Below are positions 18,358-26,720 of a stretch of 64,000 nt of DNA, piece by piece. The notes beneath the pieces are model-generated. The model was not told the origin of the DNA, did no database searches, and saw only the letters and a list, made by a program, of their open reading frames with translations. Each line of letters starts with the position of its first letter. The first letter of the stretch is position 1. This DNA is from Streptomyces venezuelae ATCC 10712 (lineage in GTDB: Bacteria > Actinomycetota > Actinomycetes > Streptomycetales > Streptomycetaceae), in the NCBI RefSeq assembly GCF_008639165.1, contig NZ_CP029197.1:2232001-2296000 (forward strand), given 5' to 3'. The position numbers were made by a program, and so were the translations under genes.

Positions 18358-18996
18358 ATGACCGCAGACATCAGGGCGGACCACAGACCGGCGTCGCCGC
18401 CCCTCACGGAGCGCCAGGAGGCGCGGCGCCGCCGCATCCTGAACGCCAGCGCCCAGCTCGCGGCCCGCGGCGGCTTCGACGCCGTGCAGATGCGGGAGGT
18501 GGCCGAAGCGGCCGGGGTGGCCCTGGGGACGCTGTACCGCTACTTTCCGTCCAAGATCCATCTGCTGGTCGCGACGATGCAGGACCAGCTCCAGCACATG
18601 CACACGACCCTGCGGAAGCGGCCGCCGGCCGGCGCGGACCCGGCGGACCGGGTCGCGGAGACCCTGATGCGGGCCTTCCGGGCGCTCCAGCGCGAGCCGC
18701 AGCTCGCCGACGCCATGGTCAGGGCGCTGACCTTCGCGGACCGCGGGGTGAGCCCCGAGGTGGACACCGTCTCGCGGCTGACGACGGCGATCATCCTGGA
18801 CGCGATGGGCGCGGAGCACCCCACCCCTGAGCAGCTGTCGGCGGTGCGGGTGATCGAGCACACCTGGCACTCGGCGCTGATCACCTGGCTTTCGGGGCGC
18901 GCCTCGATCGCACAGGTGAAGATCGACATCGAGACGGTCTGCCGGCTGATCGACCTGACGGCACCGTCCCCGGGGACGGACTCCCCGGCGAGCTGA
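18358..18996 (+). CDS. kstR: TetR-family repressor, KstR-like
   Basis: A 212-residue regulator. Residues about 17-65 read EARRRRILNASAQLAARGGF, then MREVAEAAGVALGTLYRYFPSK and HLLVATMQDQLQHMH. This is the characteristic HTH of KstR, the cholesterol-catabolism repressor of mycobacteria and rhodococci. KstR is released by 3-oxo-cholestenoyl-CoA-type thioesters. Four matching operator sites occur in this window: its own promoter, the aldehyde dehydrogenase/hydrolase divergence, and the thiolase and P450 promoters. Streptomyces often keep KstR homologues without the full catabolic pathway, so the inducer may differ. Confidence 0.88.
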   Translation: MTADIRADHRPASPPLTERQEARRRRILNASAQLAARGGFDAVQMREVAEAAGVALGTLYRYFPSKIHLLVATMQDQLQHMHTTLRKRPPAGADPADRVAETLMRAFRALQREPQLADAMVRALTFADRGVSPEVDTVSRLTTAIILDAMGAEHPTPEQLSAVRVIEHTWHSALITWLSGRASIAQVKIDIETVCRLIDLTAPSPGTDSPAS

Positions 18997-19052
18997 GCCG
19001 TCCCGCCCGGGCCCCCGGCGGCCGGTCCACCGGGGGCGCGGGCGGCCGCGGG

Positions 19053-19601
19053 TCAGGAGGTCTTGGCTCCCGCCTTGGCGTTGGCCTCCGCGAGGGCGGC
19101 CGCGCAGTCCGGGCCGCTGTCGACGGCGACGAACATGACGAGCTTCAGCGGGCCCGCGGAGTGGTTGCTGGCCTGGAGCTGCCAGCTGCTCTTCTTCAGG
19201 GACTTGATCACCGAGCCGCCCTGCCCGGAGCTCCGCTCCTCGTTCCAGCCGCCCTTGGTCAGGGTCGCGACCGTGTCCGTGTAGGACTTCGCCGGGTCCT
19301 TCGCCTTCTCGGCGTCGGCCGTCCAGCTGACCATGCACTCCTTGGCCTCGGCCGGCACCGGGTCGCCCGAGCTGTCCTGGGTGAAGCCGGCCCCCGTCGC
19401 CGCGTCGGTGAGCTCCTTCGTGACCGCGGCCACGGTGAGCCGCCCGTCGCTCGAACCGCCCGAGCCGCCCGTCGTGGACGAGCCGGCCGAGGACGAACCG
19501 CCGGACGCCGAACCGCCCTTGTCCGCACCGCCCTCGCTCCCGCAGCCCGCGACCAGCAGCACCACACCGGCGGCCGCGGCCGCCACCATCGCCTTGCGCA
19601 C
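19053..19601 (-). CDS. Secreted lipoprotein, unknown family
   Basis: A 182-residue lipoprotein. GTG 19601 (GGGAG SD) gives MRKAMVAAAAAGVVLLVAGC with Cys at about 20, then a Ser/Gly linker and a compact domain with two cysteines (ECMVSW and GPDCAAAL). Its later part, with CMVSWTA then WQLQASNHSAG, resembles the domain in the neighbouring lipoprotein at 19701. The upstream extension to 19688 lacks coding character. Confidence 0.75.
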   Translation of the reverse strand: MRKAMVAAAAAGVVLLVAGCGSEGGADKGGSASGGSSSAGSSTTGGSGGSSDGRLTVAAVTKELTDAATGAGFTQDSSGDPVPAEAKECMVSWTADAEKAKDPAKSYTDTVATLTKGGWNEERSSGQGGSVIKSLKKSSWQLQASNHSAGPLKLVMFVAVDSGPDCAAALAEANAKAGAKTS

Positions 19602-19700
19602 AACACTCCCGAATACGCACGCACGAAGGCCTGTTGCCCCCGTTTTCAAGGGCACAGTTTTGCACGTGGAAACGGACCGCGTACGCAACAGGGCTTTTCC

Positions 19701-20294
19701 TCAGCCCTGTTCGGCGTCCTCCCCGAACAGGGTCTTCTGCTCCTCCTCGGTGAACCGGTTCCAGCACGCGGTCTCCGTCGCCTGCAGCGAGACCATCTCC
19801 ATGTCCATCGACCCTCCGGAGCCGACGTGCCGGGCGTACAACACCCAGCCGCGCTTCCTGAGCGTGATCTGGACCGTGCTGCCGCCCTTCTCGTCGAGCT
19901 TCTCCACCTGGCGCTCCCCCTGCACCCAGTCCTCGCCGGCGAGGGCCGTGACCGCCTTCTCGAAGGCGCCCTTCACCCCGTCGACGGACGGGCCGAGGTA
20001 CTGCCAGGCGGCGGTGCAGGCGGCGGCCCGCTCCTCGAGCCGCTCCCGCTCCGTGGACGGCGTGGGACGCGGCGTGGCGGCCGTGGGGGTCGCGCCGGCT
20101 CCCGCGCGGCCGGACTTCGGCAGCCCCGACGTCTCGACGGCGGCGACGATCTCGGCCTGCGCCTCCTCGCGGCCGAAGGCCGAAGCGGCGGAGGCCCCGC
20201 CCCCGGTACCCGCGCCGGTCCCGCACCCGGCCACGAGGGCCACCGCCGCCGTCGCTCCCGCGACCGTCACCCACCCGCTGCCCCGACCCCGCAT
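19701..20294 (-). CDS. Secreted lipoprotein, unknown family
   Basis: A 197-residue lipoprotein. ATG 20294 has an SD-like GGGAGCGGGG and gives a signal peptide ending VALVAGC. A Gly/Ala linker is followed by a domain with two cysteines and strands such as TVQITLRKRGWVLYARH. It lies about 100 bp upstream of the 19053 gene on the same strand and shares its layout, so they may be distant paralogs. Confidence 0.75.
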   Translation of the reverse strand: MRGRGSGWVTVAGATAAVALVAGCGTGAGTGGGASAASAFGREEAQAEIVAAVETSGLPKSGRAGAGATPTAATPRPTPSTERERLEERAAACTAAWQYLGPSVDGVKGAFEKAVTALAGEDWVQGERQVEKLDEKGGSTVQITLRKRGWVLYARHVGSGGSMDMEMVSLQATETACWNRFTEEEQKTLFGEDAEQG

Positions 20295-20455
20295 GACTGC
20301 CCCGCTCCCTGCGCCTGTGTACATGTGCCGAGGGAGTCTCACACACGCGGTACGCGCAGGTCACGGCGGTTCCTGAGCCGAACCGGGCGGGGGTGGCCGG
20401 GCCGGGACAGCCGGTCGGGGCCGCCGAACCGGGGCAGCCGGGGCGGGGCAGCCGG

Positions 20456-20689
20456 CTACTCCTCCGGGGGGAACACCGGTTCCCCGCCGTCCGCGAGGGT
20501 GATCGTGATGGCCTCCACCGGGCACCCCTCGGCCGCCGCGAGGAGGCGTTCGCCCGCGTCGGACTCCGGTTCCACCGGGTGCGACTGGCGGGCCGTGTCG
20601 AGGCGGAAGCCGTCCGGGGCGTGGTTGACGCACATGCCGGAGCCGATGCAGACGCTCCGGTCGACCTCGACGTGCCAGCGGTCTCCCAT
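20456..20689 (-). CDS. Ferredoxin of the P450-partner type
   Basis: A 77-residue ferredoxin. CIGSGMC (Cys14 and Cys20) and the later EGCP (Cys56) give three cluster cysteines, with Gly at the place of a fourth, as in 3Fe-4S ferredoxins that feed actinobacterial P450s. Its ATG overlaps the aldehyde dehydrogenase stop by one base (TGATG). It is a plausible electron donor for the CYP125-like enzyme 11 kb away, given the shared operator. Confidence 0.92.
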   Translation of the reverse strand: MGDRWHVEVDRSVCIGSGMCVNHAPDGFRLDTARQSHPVEPESDAGERLLAAAEGCPVEAITITLADGGEPVFPPEE

Positions 20690-22152
20690 CACGCGCCGCC
20701 CTCGTAGCCGGCGGGCAGGTGGATCATCTTGTGCTCCAGGTACTCGCCGAGGCCCTCGGGGCCGAACTCCCGGCCCAGGCCGGAGTTCTTGTAGCCGCCG
20801 AACGGGCCGAGCATGTCGAGGCTGAAGGTGTTGACGTTGAAGGTGCCCGTGCGGACGCCCCGGGCGAAGTCGACGCCGTGCTCCACGTCGCCGGTCCAGA
20901 CGCTGCCGCTGAGCCCGAAGTCGGAGTCGTTCGCGATCCGCAGGGCCTCGGCCTCGTCCCCGTACGGCAGGAGGCAGATCACCGGGCCGAAGATCTCCTC
21001 GCGGGCGATCCGCATGGAGTTGTCGACCCCGCCGAAGAGGGTCGGCTCGACGTACCAGCCCCGGTCGAGCCCGGCCGGGCGGCCGCCGCCCGCGAGGACC
21101 TTGGCGCCCTCGTCCTGGCCGATCCGGATGTAGTCGAGCGAACGCCGCTGCTGCCGCTGGGCCACCAGCGGGCCGACCTGGGTGGCCGGATCGAGCGGGT
21201 CGCCGACGACCAGCGCGCCGGCCGCCGCCGCGAAGGCCTCGGCGATCTCCTCGTACCGCGAGCGGGGGGCGAGGATGCGGGTCTGGGCCACGCACGCCTG
21301 GCCGTTGTTCATCCAGGCCGCCGGGACGATCCCGGCGACGGCGGTCGCGAGGTCCGCGTCCGGCAGGATCACGGCGGCCGACTTCCCGCCGAGTTCGAGG
21401 GTGACGCGGGTGAGGTTGCGGGAGGCGACCTCCATGACCCGCTTGCCGGCGGCGACCGAGCCGGTGAAGGACACCTTGTCGATCCCGGGGTGGCCGACGA
21501 GGTACTCGCTGACCTCGCGGTCGGCGGGCACGATGCTCAGCACCCCCTCGGGCAGCCCGGCCTCGGTGGCGATGTCGGCCAGGATGTACGAGTCGAGGGG
21601 CGACTCCGGCGAGGGCTTGAGGACCACCGTGCAGCCCGCGAGCAGCGCGGGCCCCAGCTTGGCGGCGGCGGTGAACTGCGGCACGTTCCACGGGACGACG
21701 GCCGCGACCACCCCCACCGGCTCGCGCCGCACGAGCAGCGGCCCGAGGACGCCGCCGCGCCGCTCCTCGTACGTGAAGTCGCGGGCGACGGTGATCGCCG
21801 CGTCCCACACCATCATCGCGCCGAGCGCCTGGGCGAGCACGGACCAGGAGTACGGGGAGCCGTTCTGCGCGCTGATGGAGCGGGCGATCTCCTCGTGCCG
21901 GACGGCGATCGCGTCCTTGATGCGGCCGACGACCGCGATCCGCTCCTCCAGCGTCATCCGCGGCCAGGGCCCCTCGTCGAAGGCCCGGCGCGCGGCGGCG
22001 ACGGCGGCGTCGACGTCGGCGGTGGAGGCGTGCGGGACGCGGCCGATGACCTCCTCGGTGTGCGGGGAGACGACCTCGATGACGTCCGCGCCGAGCGGGT
22101 CGGTCAACTCCCCGCCGATGAACAGCTTTCCGTGCTCCACAAGCTCGGTCAT
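20689..22152 (-). CDS. NAD(P)-dependent aldehyde dehydrogenase
   Basis: A 487-residue enzyme that oxidises an aldehyde to the acid. The motifs FTGSVAAGKRVM, LELGGKS (general-base Glu) and NNGQACVA (catalytic Cys) are intact. ATG 22152 with AAGGCGG SD is preferred over GTG 22167. It forms an operon with the ferredoxin. The KstR-type site at 22196-22214 and the resemblance of the set to mycobacterial KstR-regulon genes point to a role in steroid or sterol side-chain oxidation, but the substrate is not shown by sequence. Confidence 0.93.
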   Translation of the reverse strand: MTELVEHGKLFIGGELTDPLGADVIEVVSPHTEEVIGRVPHASTADVDAAVAAARRAFDEGPWPRMTLEERIAVVGRIKDAIAVRHEEIARSISAQNGSPYSWSVLAQALGAMMVWDAAITVARDFTYEERRGGVLGPLLVRREPVGVVAAVVPWNVPQFTAAAKLGPALLAGCTVVLKPSPESPLDSYILADIATEAGLPEGVLSIVPADREVSEYLVGHPGIDKVSFTGSVAAGKRVMEVASRNLTRVTLELGGKSAAVILPDADLATAVAGIVPAAWMNNGQACVAQTRILAPRSRYEEIAEAFAAAAGALVVGDPLDPATQVGPLVAQRQQRRSLDYIRIGQDEGAKVLAGGGRPAGLDRGWYVEPTLFGGVDNSMRIAREEIFGPVICLLPYGDEAEALRIANDSDFGLSGSVWTGDVEHGVDFARGVRTGTFNVNTFSLDMLGPFGGYKNSGLGREFGPEGLGEYLEHKMIHLPAGYEGGA

Positions 22153-22195
22153 GACCGCCGCCTTCACGAGGAGATGAATTCCCTGACGATGCCTC

Positions 22196-22214
22196 AGAAC
22201 TGATACCAGTTCTA
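22196..22214. promoter_or_regulatory. KstR-type operator, site B
   Basis: AGAACTG and its complement CAGTTCT (22196-22213) flank a 4-bp centre. Read on the minus strand, 22214-22201 is TAGAACTGGTATCA, one mismatch from TnnAACnnGTTnnA. It lies in the 122-bp gap between the divergent aldehyde dehydrogenase and hydrolase genes, so both are probably under KstR-like control. Confidence 0.65.
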
Positions 22215-22274
22215 GTTATGATGGGCAACGGTTCAGGCACGCACCCCGTACCGCCGTGGAGAGATGAGGAACCC

Positions 22275-23336
22275 ATGCAGGGATCCACGCAGGGACCCGC
22301 CCCCCGGGTGACCGAGCACGGCGGAGGCGTCTGGGCGCTCCGGGTGCCCATCCCCGACAACCCGCTCGGCCACACCCTCGTCCACGTCCTCGACACCGAC
22401 CGCGGCCCGGTCCTCGTCGACACCGGCTGGGACGACCCCGACTCCTGGACCGAACTCACCGCCGGCCTCGACGCGCTGGGGCTCTCCGTACGGGACGTGC
22501 ACGGCGTCGTCATCACCCACCACCACCCCGACCACCACGGCCTGTCCGGACGGGTCCGCGAGGAGTCCGGGGCCTGGATCGCCATGCACGCCGCCGACAC
22601 CGCCGTCGTCCGCCGCACCCGCGAGGCCGAGCCGGGCACCTGGCTCGACTACCTCGCCCGCAAACTCGCCGCCGTCGGCGCCCCCGAGGACCACCTCGCC
22701 CCGCTGCGGGCCGCCCGCGCCCCGGGCCGGACGCGCACCCTCCCCGGGCTGCGGGCCGCCCTCCCCGACCGCGAGATCGTCCCCGGCGAACTCCTCGACC
22801 TGGCCGGCCGGCGGCTGCGCGCCATCTGGACCCCCGGCCACACCCCCGGCCACGTCTGCCTCCACCTGGAGGAGGAGCACCCCGCCCGACGGCCCGGCCA
22901 CGGCCGGCTCTTCTCCGGCGACCACCTGCTGCCCGGCATCACCCCGCACATCGGCCTCTACGAGGACCCCGACGACGCGACCGAGACCGACCCCCTCGGC
23001 GACTACCTCGACTCCCTCGAACGGATCGGGCGCCTCGGGGTCGCCGAGGTCCTCCCCGCCCACCAGCACTCCTTCACCGACGCCGCGGGCCGGGTCAGGG
23101 AACTCCTCGACCACCACGAGGAACGGCTCACCGGTCTCCTCGGCCTCCTCGCCACCCCGCTCACCCCCTGGCAGCTCGCCGTACGGATGGAGTGGAACCG
23201 CCCCTGGGACCAGATCCCCTACGGCTCCCGGAACATCGCCGTCAGCGAGGCCGAGGCCCACGTCCGCCGCCTGGTGAAACTCGGCCGCGCGGAGGCGGTG
23301 CCGGGGACGGAGCCGGTGGCGTACGTGGCGGTGTGA
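22275..23336 (+). CDS. Metallo-beta-lactamase-fold hydrolase
   Basis: A 353-residue dinuclear metal hydrolase. THHHPDHHGL is the HxHxDH motif; TPGHTPGHVC and FSGDHLL supply the further His and Asp ligands. The C-terminal 90 residues form a winged-helix-like extension common in acyl-CoA or lactone hydrolase members. ATG 22275 follows a GAGGAA SD; ATG 22218 is possible. It is divergent from the aldehyde dehydrogenase across site B and probably belongs to the same regulon, perhaps as a thioesterase or lactonase. Confidence 0.9.
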   Translation: MQGSTQGPAPRVTEHGGGVWALRVPIPDNPLGHTLVHVLDTDRGPVLVDTGWDDPDSWTELTAGLDALGLSVRDVHGVVITHHHPDHHGLSGRVREESGAWIAMHAADTAVVRRTREAEPGTWLDYLARKLAAVGAPEDHLAPLRAARAPGRTRTLPGLRAALPDREIVPGELLDLAGRRLRAIWTPGHTPGHVCLHLEEEHPARRPGHGRLFSGDHLLPGITPHIGLYEDPDDATETDPLGDYLDSLERIGRLGVAEVLPAHQHSFTDAAGRVRELLDHHEERLTGLLGLLATPLTPWQLAVRMEWNRPWDQIPYGSRNIAVSEAEAHVRRLVKLGRAEAVPGTEPVAYVAV

Positions 23337-23428
23337 GGCGGCTCGCACCCGCCGAGGTGGCCGGTGTGAGGCGCCTCGCACCCGCCCGGGCGGCCGGTGT
23401 GAGGCGGCTCGCACCCGCCCGGGCGGCG
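23330..23428 (+). repeat. Tandem 33-bp repeat starting at a stop codon, three copies
   Basis: Units begin at 23330, 23363 and 23396, each opening GGTGTGAGGCG and carrying CTCGCACCCGCC. The first unit includes the hydrolase stop codon (GTG TGA), and later units repeat it. Confidence 0.85.
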
Positions 23429-23435
23429 GGCGTAC

Positions 23436-23610
23436 GGGCCGGTAGAGTGGGCGGGTCGTCATCATGCCCGTACGGGGGGGAAGCCGGTGCGAATCCGGCC
23501 CTGACCCCTCCCCAAGCTCTCGGCTCCGCTCGAGCAGGGGACACCCCGGCCCGTGAGCGCTCCCCGCCGGGAGACGCGAGTCGGAAGGCCCCGTCCGGGA
23601 CGTGACCGCC
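23436..23610 (+). promoter_or_regulatory. Cobalamin (B12) riboswitch
   Basis: GGGAAGCCGGTGCGAATCC (about 23479-23497), then GGCCCTGACCC, is the strongly conserved core of the cobalamin aptamer. A later AGTCGGAAGGCC (about 23579-23590) matches the B12-box side. The leader ends 80 bp before the first operon ATG, where an AGGAGAG SD lies. When B12 is bound the ribosome site should be blocked, so the operon below should be expressed only in B12 shortage. Confidence 0.85.
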
Positions 23611-23686
23611 GGCACCGTCGAGGAATACGGAGCCGGAGCCTGGTGCCCCAGAGGCGTGCCGGTGCCCGGCCGCAGGAGAGGGCCCC

Positions 23687-24934
23687 ATGAACACCGTCCG
23701 CCGCGGCGCCGCCGCGCTCGCCGCCGCCACCGCCCTGCTCGGCACCGGAGCGGCCGGAGCGGCCACCGCCGCGCCGTCCCCCTCCCCCTCGCCCGTCACG
23801 ATCCCCGACGGCCTGTACGGCACGAAGGACCCGACGTACGACGGTGTCTGGCGTCAGTCCCTCGCCTTCCTCGCCCAGCGCGCCGCCGGTTTCCAGCCCT
23901 CCGACAAGGCCGTGGGCTGGCTCTTCGACCAGCAGTGCGAGGACGGTTCGTTCAGCTCGTTCCGCGCGGACGACAAGGCGCCCTGCGACGCGAAGACCAT
24001 GCGGGACACCAACGCCACCGCGCTCGCCGTGCAGGCGCTCCAGGCGGTCCGGAACCAGTCCACCTTCCCCGAGAAGGCCGACAAGGCCGTCAAGGCGGGC
24101 AGCGACTGGCTGCGGAGCGTGCAGAACAAGGACGGCGGCTGGGGCTACAACCCCGGCGGCGCCAGCGACGCCAACTCCACCTCGGTCGTCATCGGCGCGC
24201 TCGCCGCGACGGGCGCCCGGCCGGCCTCGTTCACCTCGGCCGAGGGCCGCACGCCGTACGACGCGCTCCTCACCTTCGCGCTGCCCTGCTCGGACAAGGC
24301 CGGCCCGGGCGCCTTCGCGTACCAGCCGGACAAGGCGGGCAAGCTGCTCGCCAACGCGGACGCCACCGCCGCGGCCACCCTCGCCGGGCTCGGCAAGGGC
24401 GTCGTCGCCACCAAGGCCTCCCCCGAGCAGCCGCCGGTCTGCAACGACCTGTCGAAGCCGACGATCGAGCGGGCCTCGCTCAACGGCGCCTCCTACCTCG
24501 CCAAGGCGCTCGCCAAGACCGGTCACCTGAACCTGCCGCCGATGCCGGGCGCCACCGACACCAGCGAGCAGCCCGACGTCGGCAACACCGCCGACGCCGT
24601 CGTCGCGCTCGCCGCGTCCGGCGCCGCGAAGGAGGCGAAGCCCGCCCTGGAGTGGCTGGAGAAGAACTCCGCCGCCTGGGCGAAGGAAGGCGGCCCGGCC
24701 GCGTACGCCCAGCTGATCCTGGCGGCCCGCGCGACCGACACCGACCCGCGCGAGTTCGGCACGGCGGACCTGGTGGAGCAGCTCAACGCCACCGGCCCGG
24801 CGCCGAAGACCCCGGACACCTCGGCCTCCTCGACGAGCGACGACGAGGGCGGCTTCGACGTCTGGTGGATCATCGGCATCGGCATGGTCGTCGGCGTCGG
24901 CATCGGCTTCCTCGTGAGCGGCCGCAAGAAGTGA
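23687..24934 (+). CDS. Surface-anchored alpha/alpha-toroid protein, possible B12 binder
   Basis: A 415-residue protein with a signal peptide (to about residue 28), then helix-pair repeats with QCEDGSFSSF and QNKDGGWGYNPGG motifs typical of prenyltransferase/squalene-cyclase toroids. A C-terminal hydrophobic segment (WWIIGIGMVVGVGIGFLV) and basic tail anchor it to the membrane. Animal intrinsic factor and transcobalamin bind B12 with a similar six-hairpin toroid. With the riboswitch and ECF genes this suggests an extracellular cobalamin or cobinamide capture protein. That function is inference. Its TGA overlaps the next GTG. Confidence 0.8.
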   Translation: MNTVRRGAAALAAATALLGTGAAGAATAAPSPSPSPVTIPDGLYGTKDPTYDGVWRQSLAFLAQRAAGFQPSDKAVGWLFDQQCEDGSFSSFRADDKAPCDAKTMRDTNATALAVQALQAVRNQSTFPEKADKAVKAGSDWLRSVQNKDGGWGYNPGGASDANSTSVVIGALAATGARPASFTSAEGRTPYDALLTFALPCSDKAGPGAFAYQPDKAGKLLANADATAAATLAGLGKGVVATKASPEQPPVCNDLSKPTIERASLNGASYLAKALAKTGHLNLPPMPGATDTSEQPDVGNTADAVVALAASGAAKEAKPALEWLEKNSAAWAKEGGPAAYAQLILAARATDTDPREFGTADLVEQLNATGPAPKTPDTSASSTSDDEGGFDVWWIIGIGMVVGVGIGFLVSGRKK

Positions 24935-25611
24935 CCCTCGCGAGAAGGAACGGCGCCCGGGTCGCGGGCGCCGCGGCCGGGGCGCTGCTGACCCTGACCG
25001 GGGTGGTCGCCGCGGCGGCCCCCGCGCAGGCGGCCGGCTACCGCTACTGGTCGTTCTGGGAGAGCGCCGGCGGCAAGCCGTGGGCGTACGCCACCCAGGG
25101 CCCGGCCACCGCCCGCCCCGCGGACGGCGACGCGATCGGCTTCCGCTTCGCGATCAGCAACGGCACGAACGACACCTCCCAGCCGACCGTCACCCCCGAC
25201 TTCCCGGGGATCTGCGGAGGCGTGGCGCAGAAGGACGGCACCAAGCGGGTCGCGGTCGTCGTCGACTTCGGCGGCCCCGCGGACGCGCCGCCCGGCGAGA
25301 CCCCGCCCGAGAAGCTGATCAAGGTCGGCTGCGCGCAGGTCCGCGAGGACGCGACGGGCGCGGAGGCGCTCGCGGCGGTGGCGAAGCCGCTGCGGTACGA
25401 CAGCGCGGCCATGCTGTGCGGCATCGCGGGCTACCCGGCGCGGGGCTGCGGCGAACCGGTCGGCGACCAGGCCGCGGCGTCGGCCGCGCCGAGCGCCTCG
25501 GCGTCCGCCGGCGAAGGCGGCGGGGGCCCGTCGCTCGGCGTGCTCGTCGGCGGCGCGGCCGTCCTGGCGCTGGGCGGGGCGGCGGTCTGGAAGGCCCGCC
25601 GCCGCGGATGA
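24931..25611 (+). CDS. SCO2322-like secreted membrane-anchored protein
   Basis: A 226-residue protein with signal peptide ending AQAA, then a beta-rich domain (YRYWSFWESAGGKPWAYA, two or three Cys: ICGG, GCAQ, MLCG, RGCG), an Ala/Ser linker and a C-terminal TM with KARRRG. The type is known in Streptomyces as the SCO2322 family, always near ECF genes as far as I recall. Its GTG overlaps the upstream stop and its stop overlaps ecfT (ATGA). It may form a two-part surface receptor with the toroid protein. Confidence 0.8.
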   Translation: MTLARRNGARVAGAAAGALLTLTGVVAAAAPAQAAGYRYWSFWESAGGKPWAYATQGPATARPADGDAIGFRFAISNGTNDTSQPTVTPDFPGICGGVAQKDGTKRVAVVVDFGGPADAPPGETPPEKLIKVGCAQVREDATGAEALAAVAKPLRYDSAAMLCGIAGYPARGCGEPVGDQAAASAAPSASASAGEGGGGPSLGVLVGGAAVLALGGAAVWKARRRG

Positions 25612-26720
25612 ACCTGCGCGTCGCCCTCCGTGCGCCCGAGGCGGACCGGGCCAACGCCCTGCACGCGGGCGCGTGGTGGCTGTGGGCGCTCGGCCTCGCC
25701 GTCGCCGCCTCCCGCACGACGAACCCCCTCCTGCTCGGGCTGCTCGTGGGGGTCGCCGGCTATGTCGTGGCGGCCCGCCGCACGGACGCGCCCTGGGCGC
25801 GCTCGTACGGCGCGTTCGTCAAGCTAGGCCTGTTCGTGGTGGCGCTGCGGGTCGTGTTCTCGCTGATCCTCGGCTCCCCCATCCCCGGGACGCACCAGCT
25901 GTTCACGCTGCCCGAGGTGCCGCTGCCCGACTGGGCGCAGGGGGTACGGATCGGCGGGCGGGTGACGGCCGAGCAGCTCGTCTTCGCGGTGTACGACGGT
26001 GCCAAGCTGGCGACCCTGCTGATCTGCGTGGGCGCGGCGAACGCGCTCGCCAACCCGGCGCGGCTGCTCAAGTCGCTGCCGGGCGCGCTGTACGAGGCCG
26101 GGGTCGCCGTCGTCGTGGCGATGACCTTCGCGCCGAACATGGTCGCGGACGTGGCCCGGCTCCGGACCGCCCGCCGGCTGCGCGGCCGCCCCACGGGCGG
26201 GGTGCGCGCGGTCCTCCAGATCGGCCTGCCGGTCCTGGAGGGCGCCCTCGAACGGTCGATCGCGGTGGCGGCGTCGATGGACGCGCGCGGCTACGGGCGG
26301 ACGGCCCGGGTCCCGGCCTCGGTACGGCGCACCACGAACGTCCTGACCCTGGGCGGGCTCCTCGGCGTCTGCGCCGGTTCGTACGGGCTGCTCGCGGCGG
26401 AGGGCGCGGGGTACGGGCTGCCGCTGCTCGGCGCCGGGCTGCTCGCGGCCATGGCCGGGCTGCGGCTCGGCGGCCGCCGCACGGTCCGCACCCGCTACCG
26501 GCCGGACCGCTGGGGGGCCCGGGCCTGGCTGGTCGCGGGCTCGGGGGTGGCGGTCGCGGTCCTGATGATCTGGGCGAACGCGTACGCGCCGGAGGAACTG
26601 CACCCGGGGGTCGTCCCGCTGGAGGCGCCGGAGCTGCCGCTGTGGCCGGCGGTGTCGGTCCTGGTGGGCCTGGTGCCGGCGTTCGTGGCCCCCGTACCCC
26701 CCGCGAAGGAGAAGACGTGA
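25608..26720 (+). CDS. ecfT: ECF transporter T component (CbiQ/EcfT-like)
   Basis: A 370-residue membrane protein with about eight hydrophobic segments. The coupling-helix signature is ERSIAVAASMDARGYGRT, followed by a basic stretch; an earlier ARLRTARRLRGRP is the other coupling motif. It links the S component to the ATPase. Starts at the ATGA overlap with the previous gene. Longer than typical EcfT because of two extra C-terminal TM segments. Confidence 0.92.
   Translation: MNLRVALRAPEADRANALHAGAWWLWALGLAVAASRTTNPLLLGLLVGVAGYVVAARRTDAPWARSYGAFVKLGLFVVALRVVFSLILGSPIPGTHQLFTLPEVPLPDWAQGVRIGGRVTAEQLVFAVYDGAKLATLLICVGAANALANPARLLKSLPGALYEAGVAVVVAMTFAPNMVADVARLRTARRLRGRPTGGVRAVLQIGLPVLEGALERSIAVAASMDARGYGRTARVPASVRRTTNVLTLGGLLGVCAGSYGLLAAEGAGYGLPLLGAGLLAAMAGLRLGGRRTVRTRYRPDRWGARAWLVAGSGVAVAVLMIWANAYAPEELHPGVVPLEAPELPLWPAVSVLVGLVPAFVAPVPPAKEKT

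Noticed and set aside
24931..25611. DUF4430 (transcobalamin beta domain) in the second surface protein
   Set aside because: The visible strands and cysteines do not match that domain clearly; only the toroid resemblance of the first protein is used.
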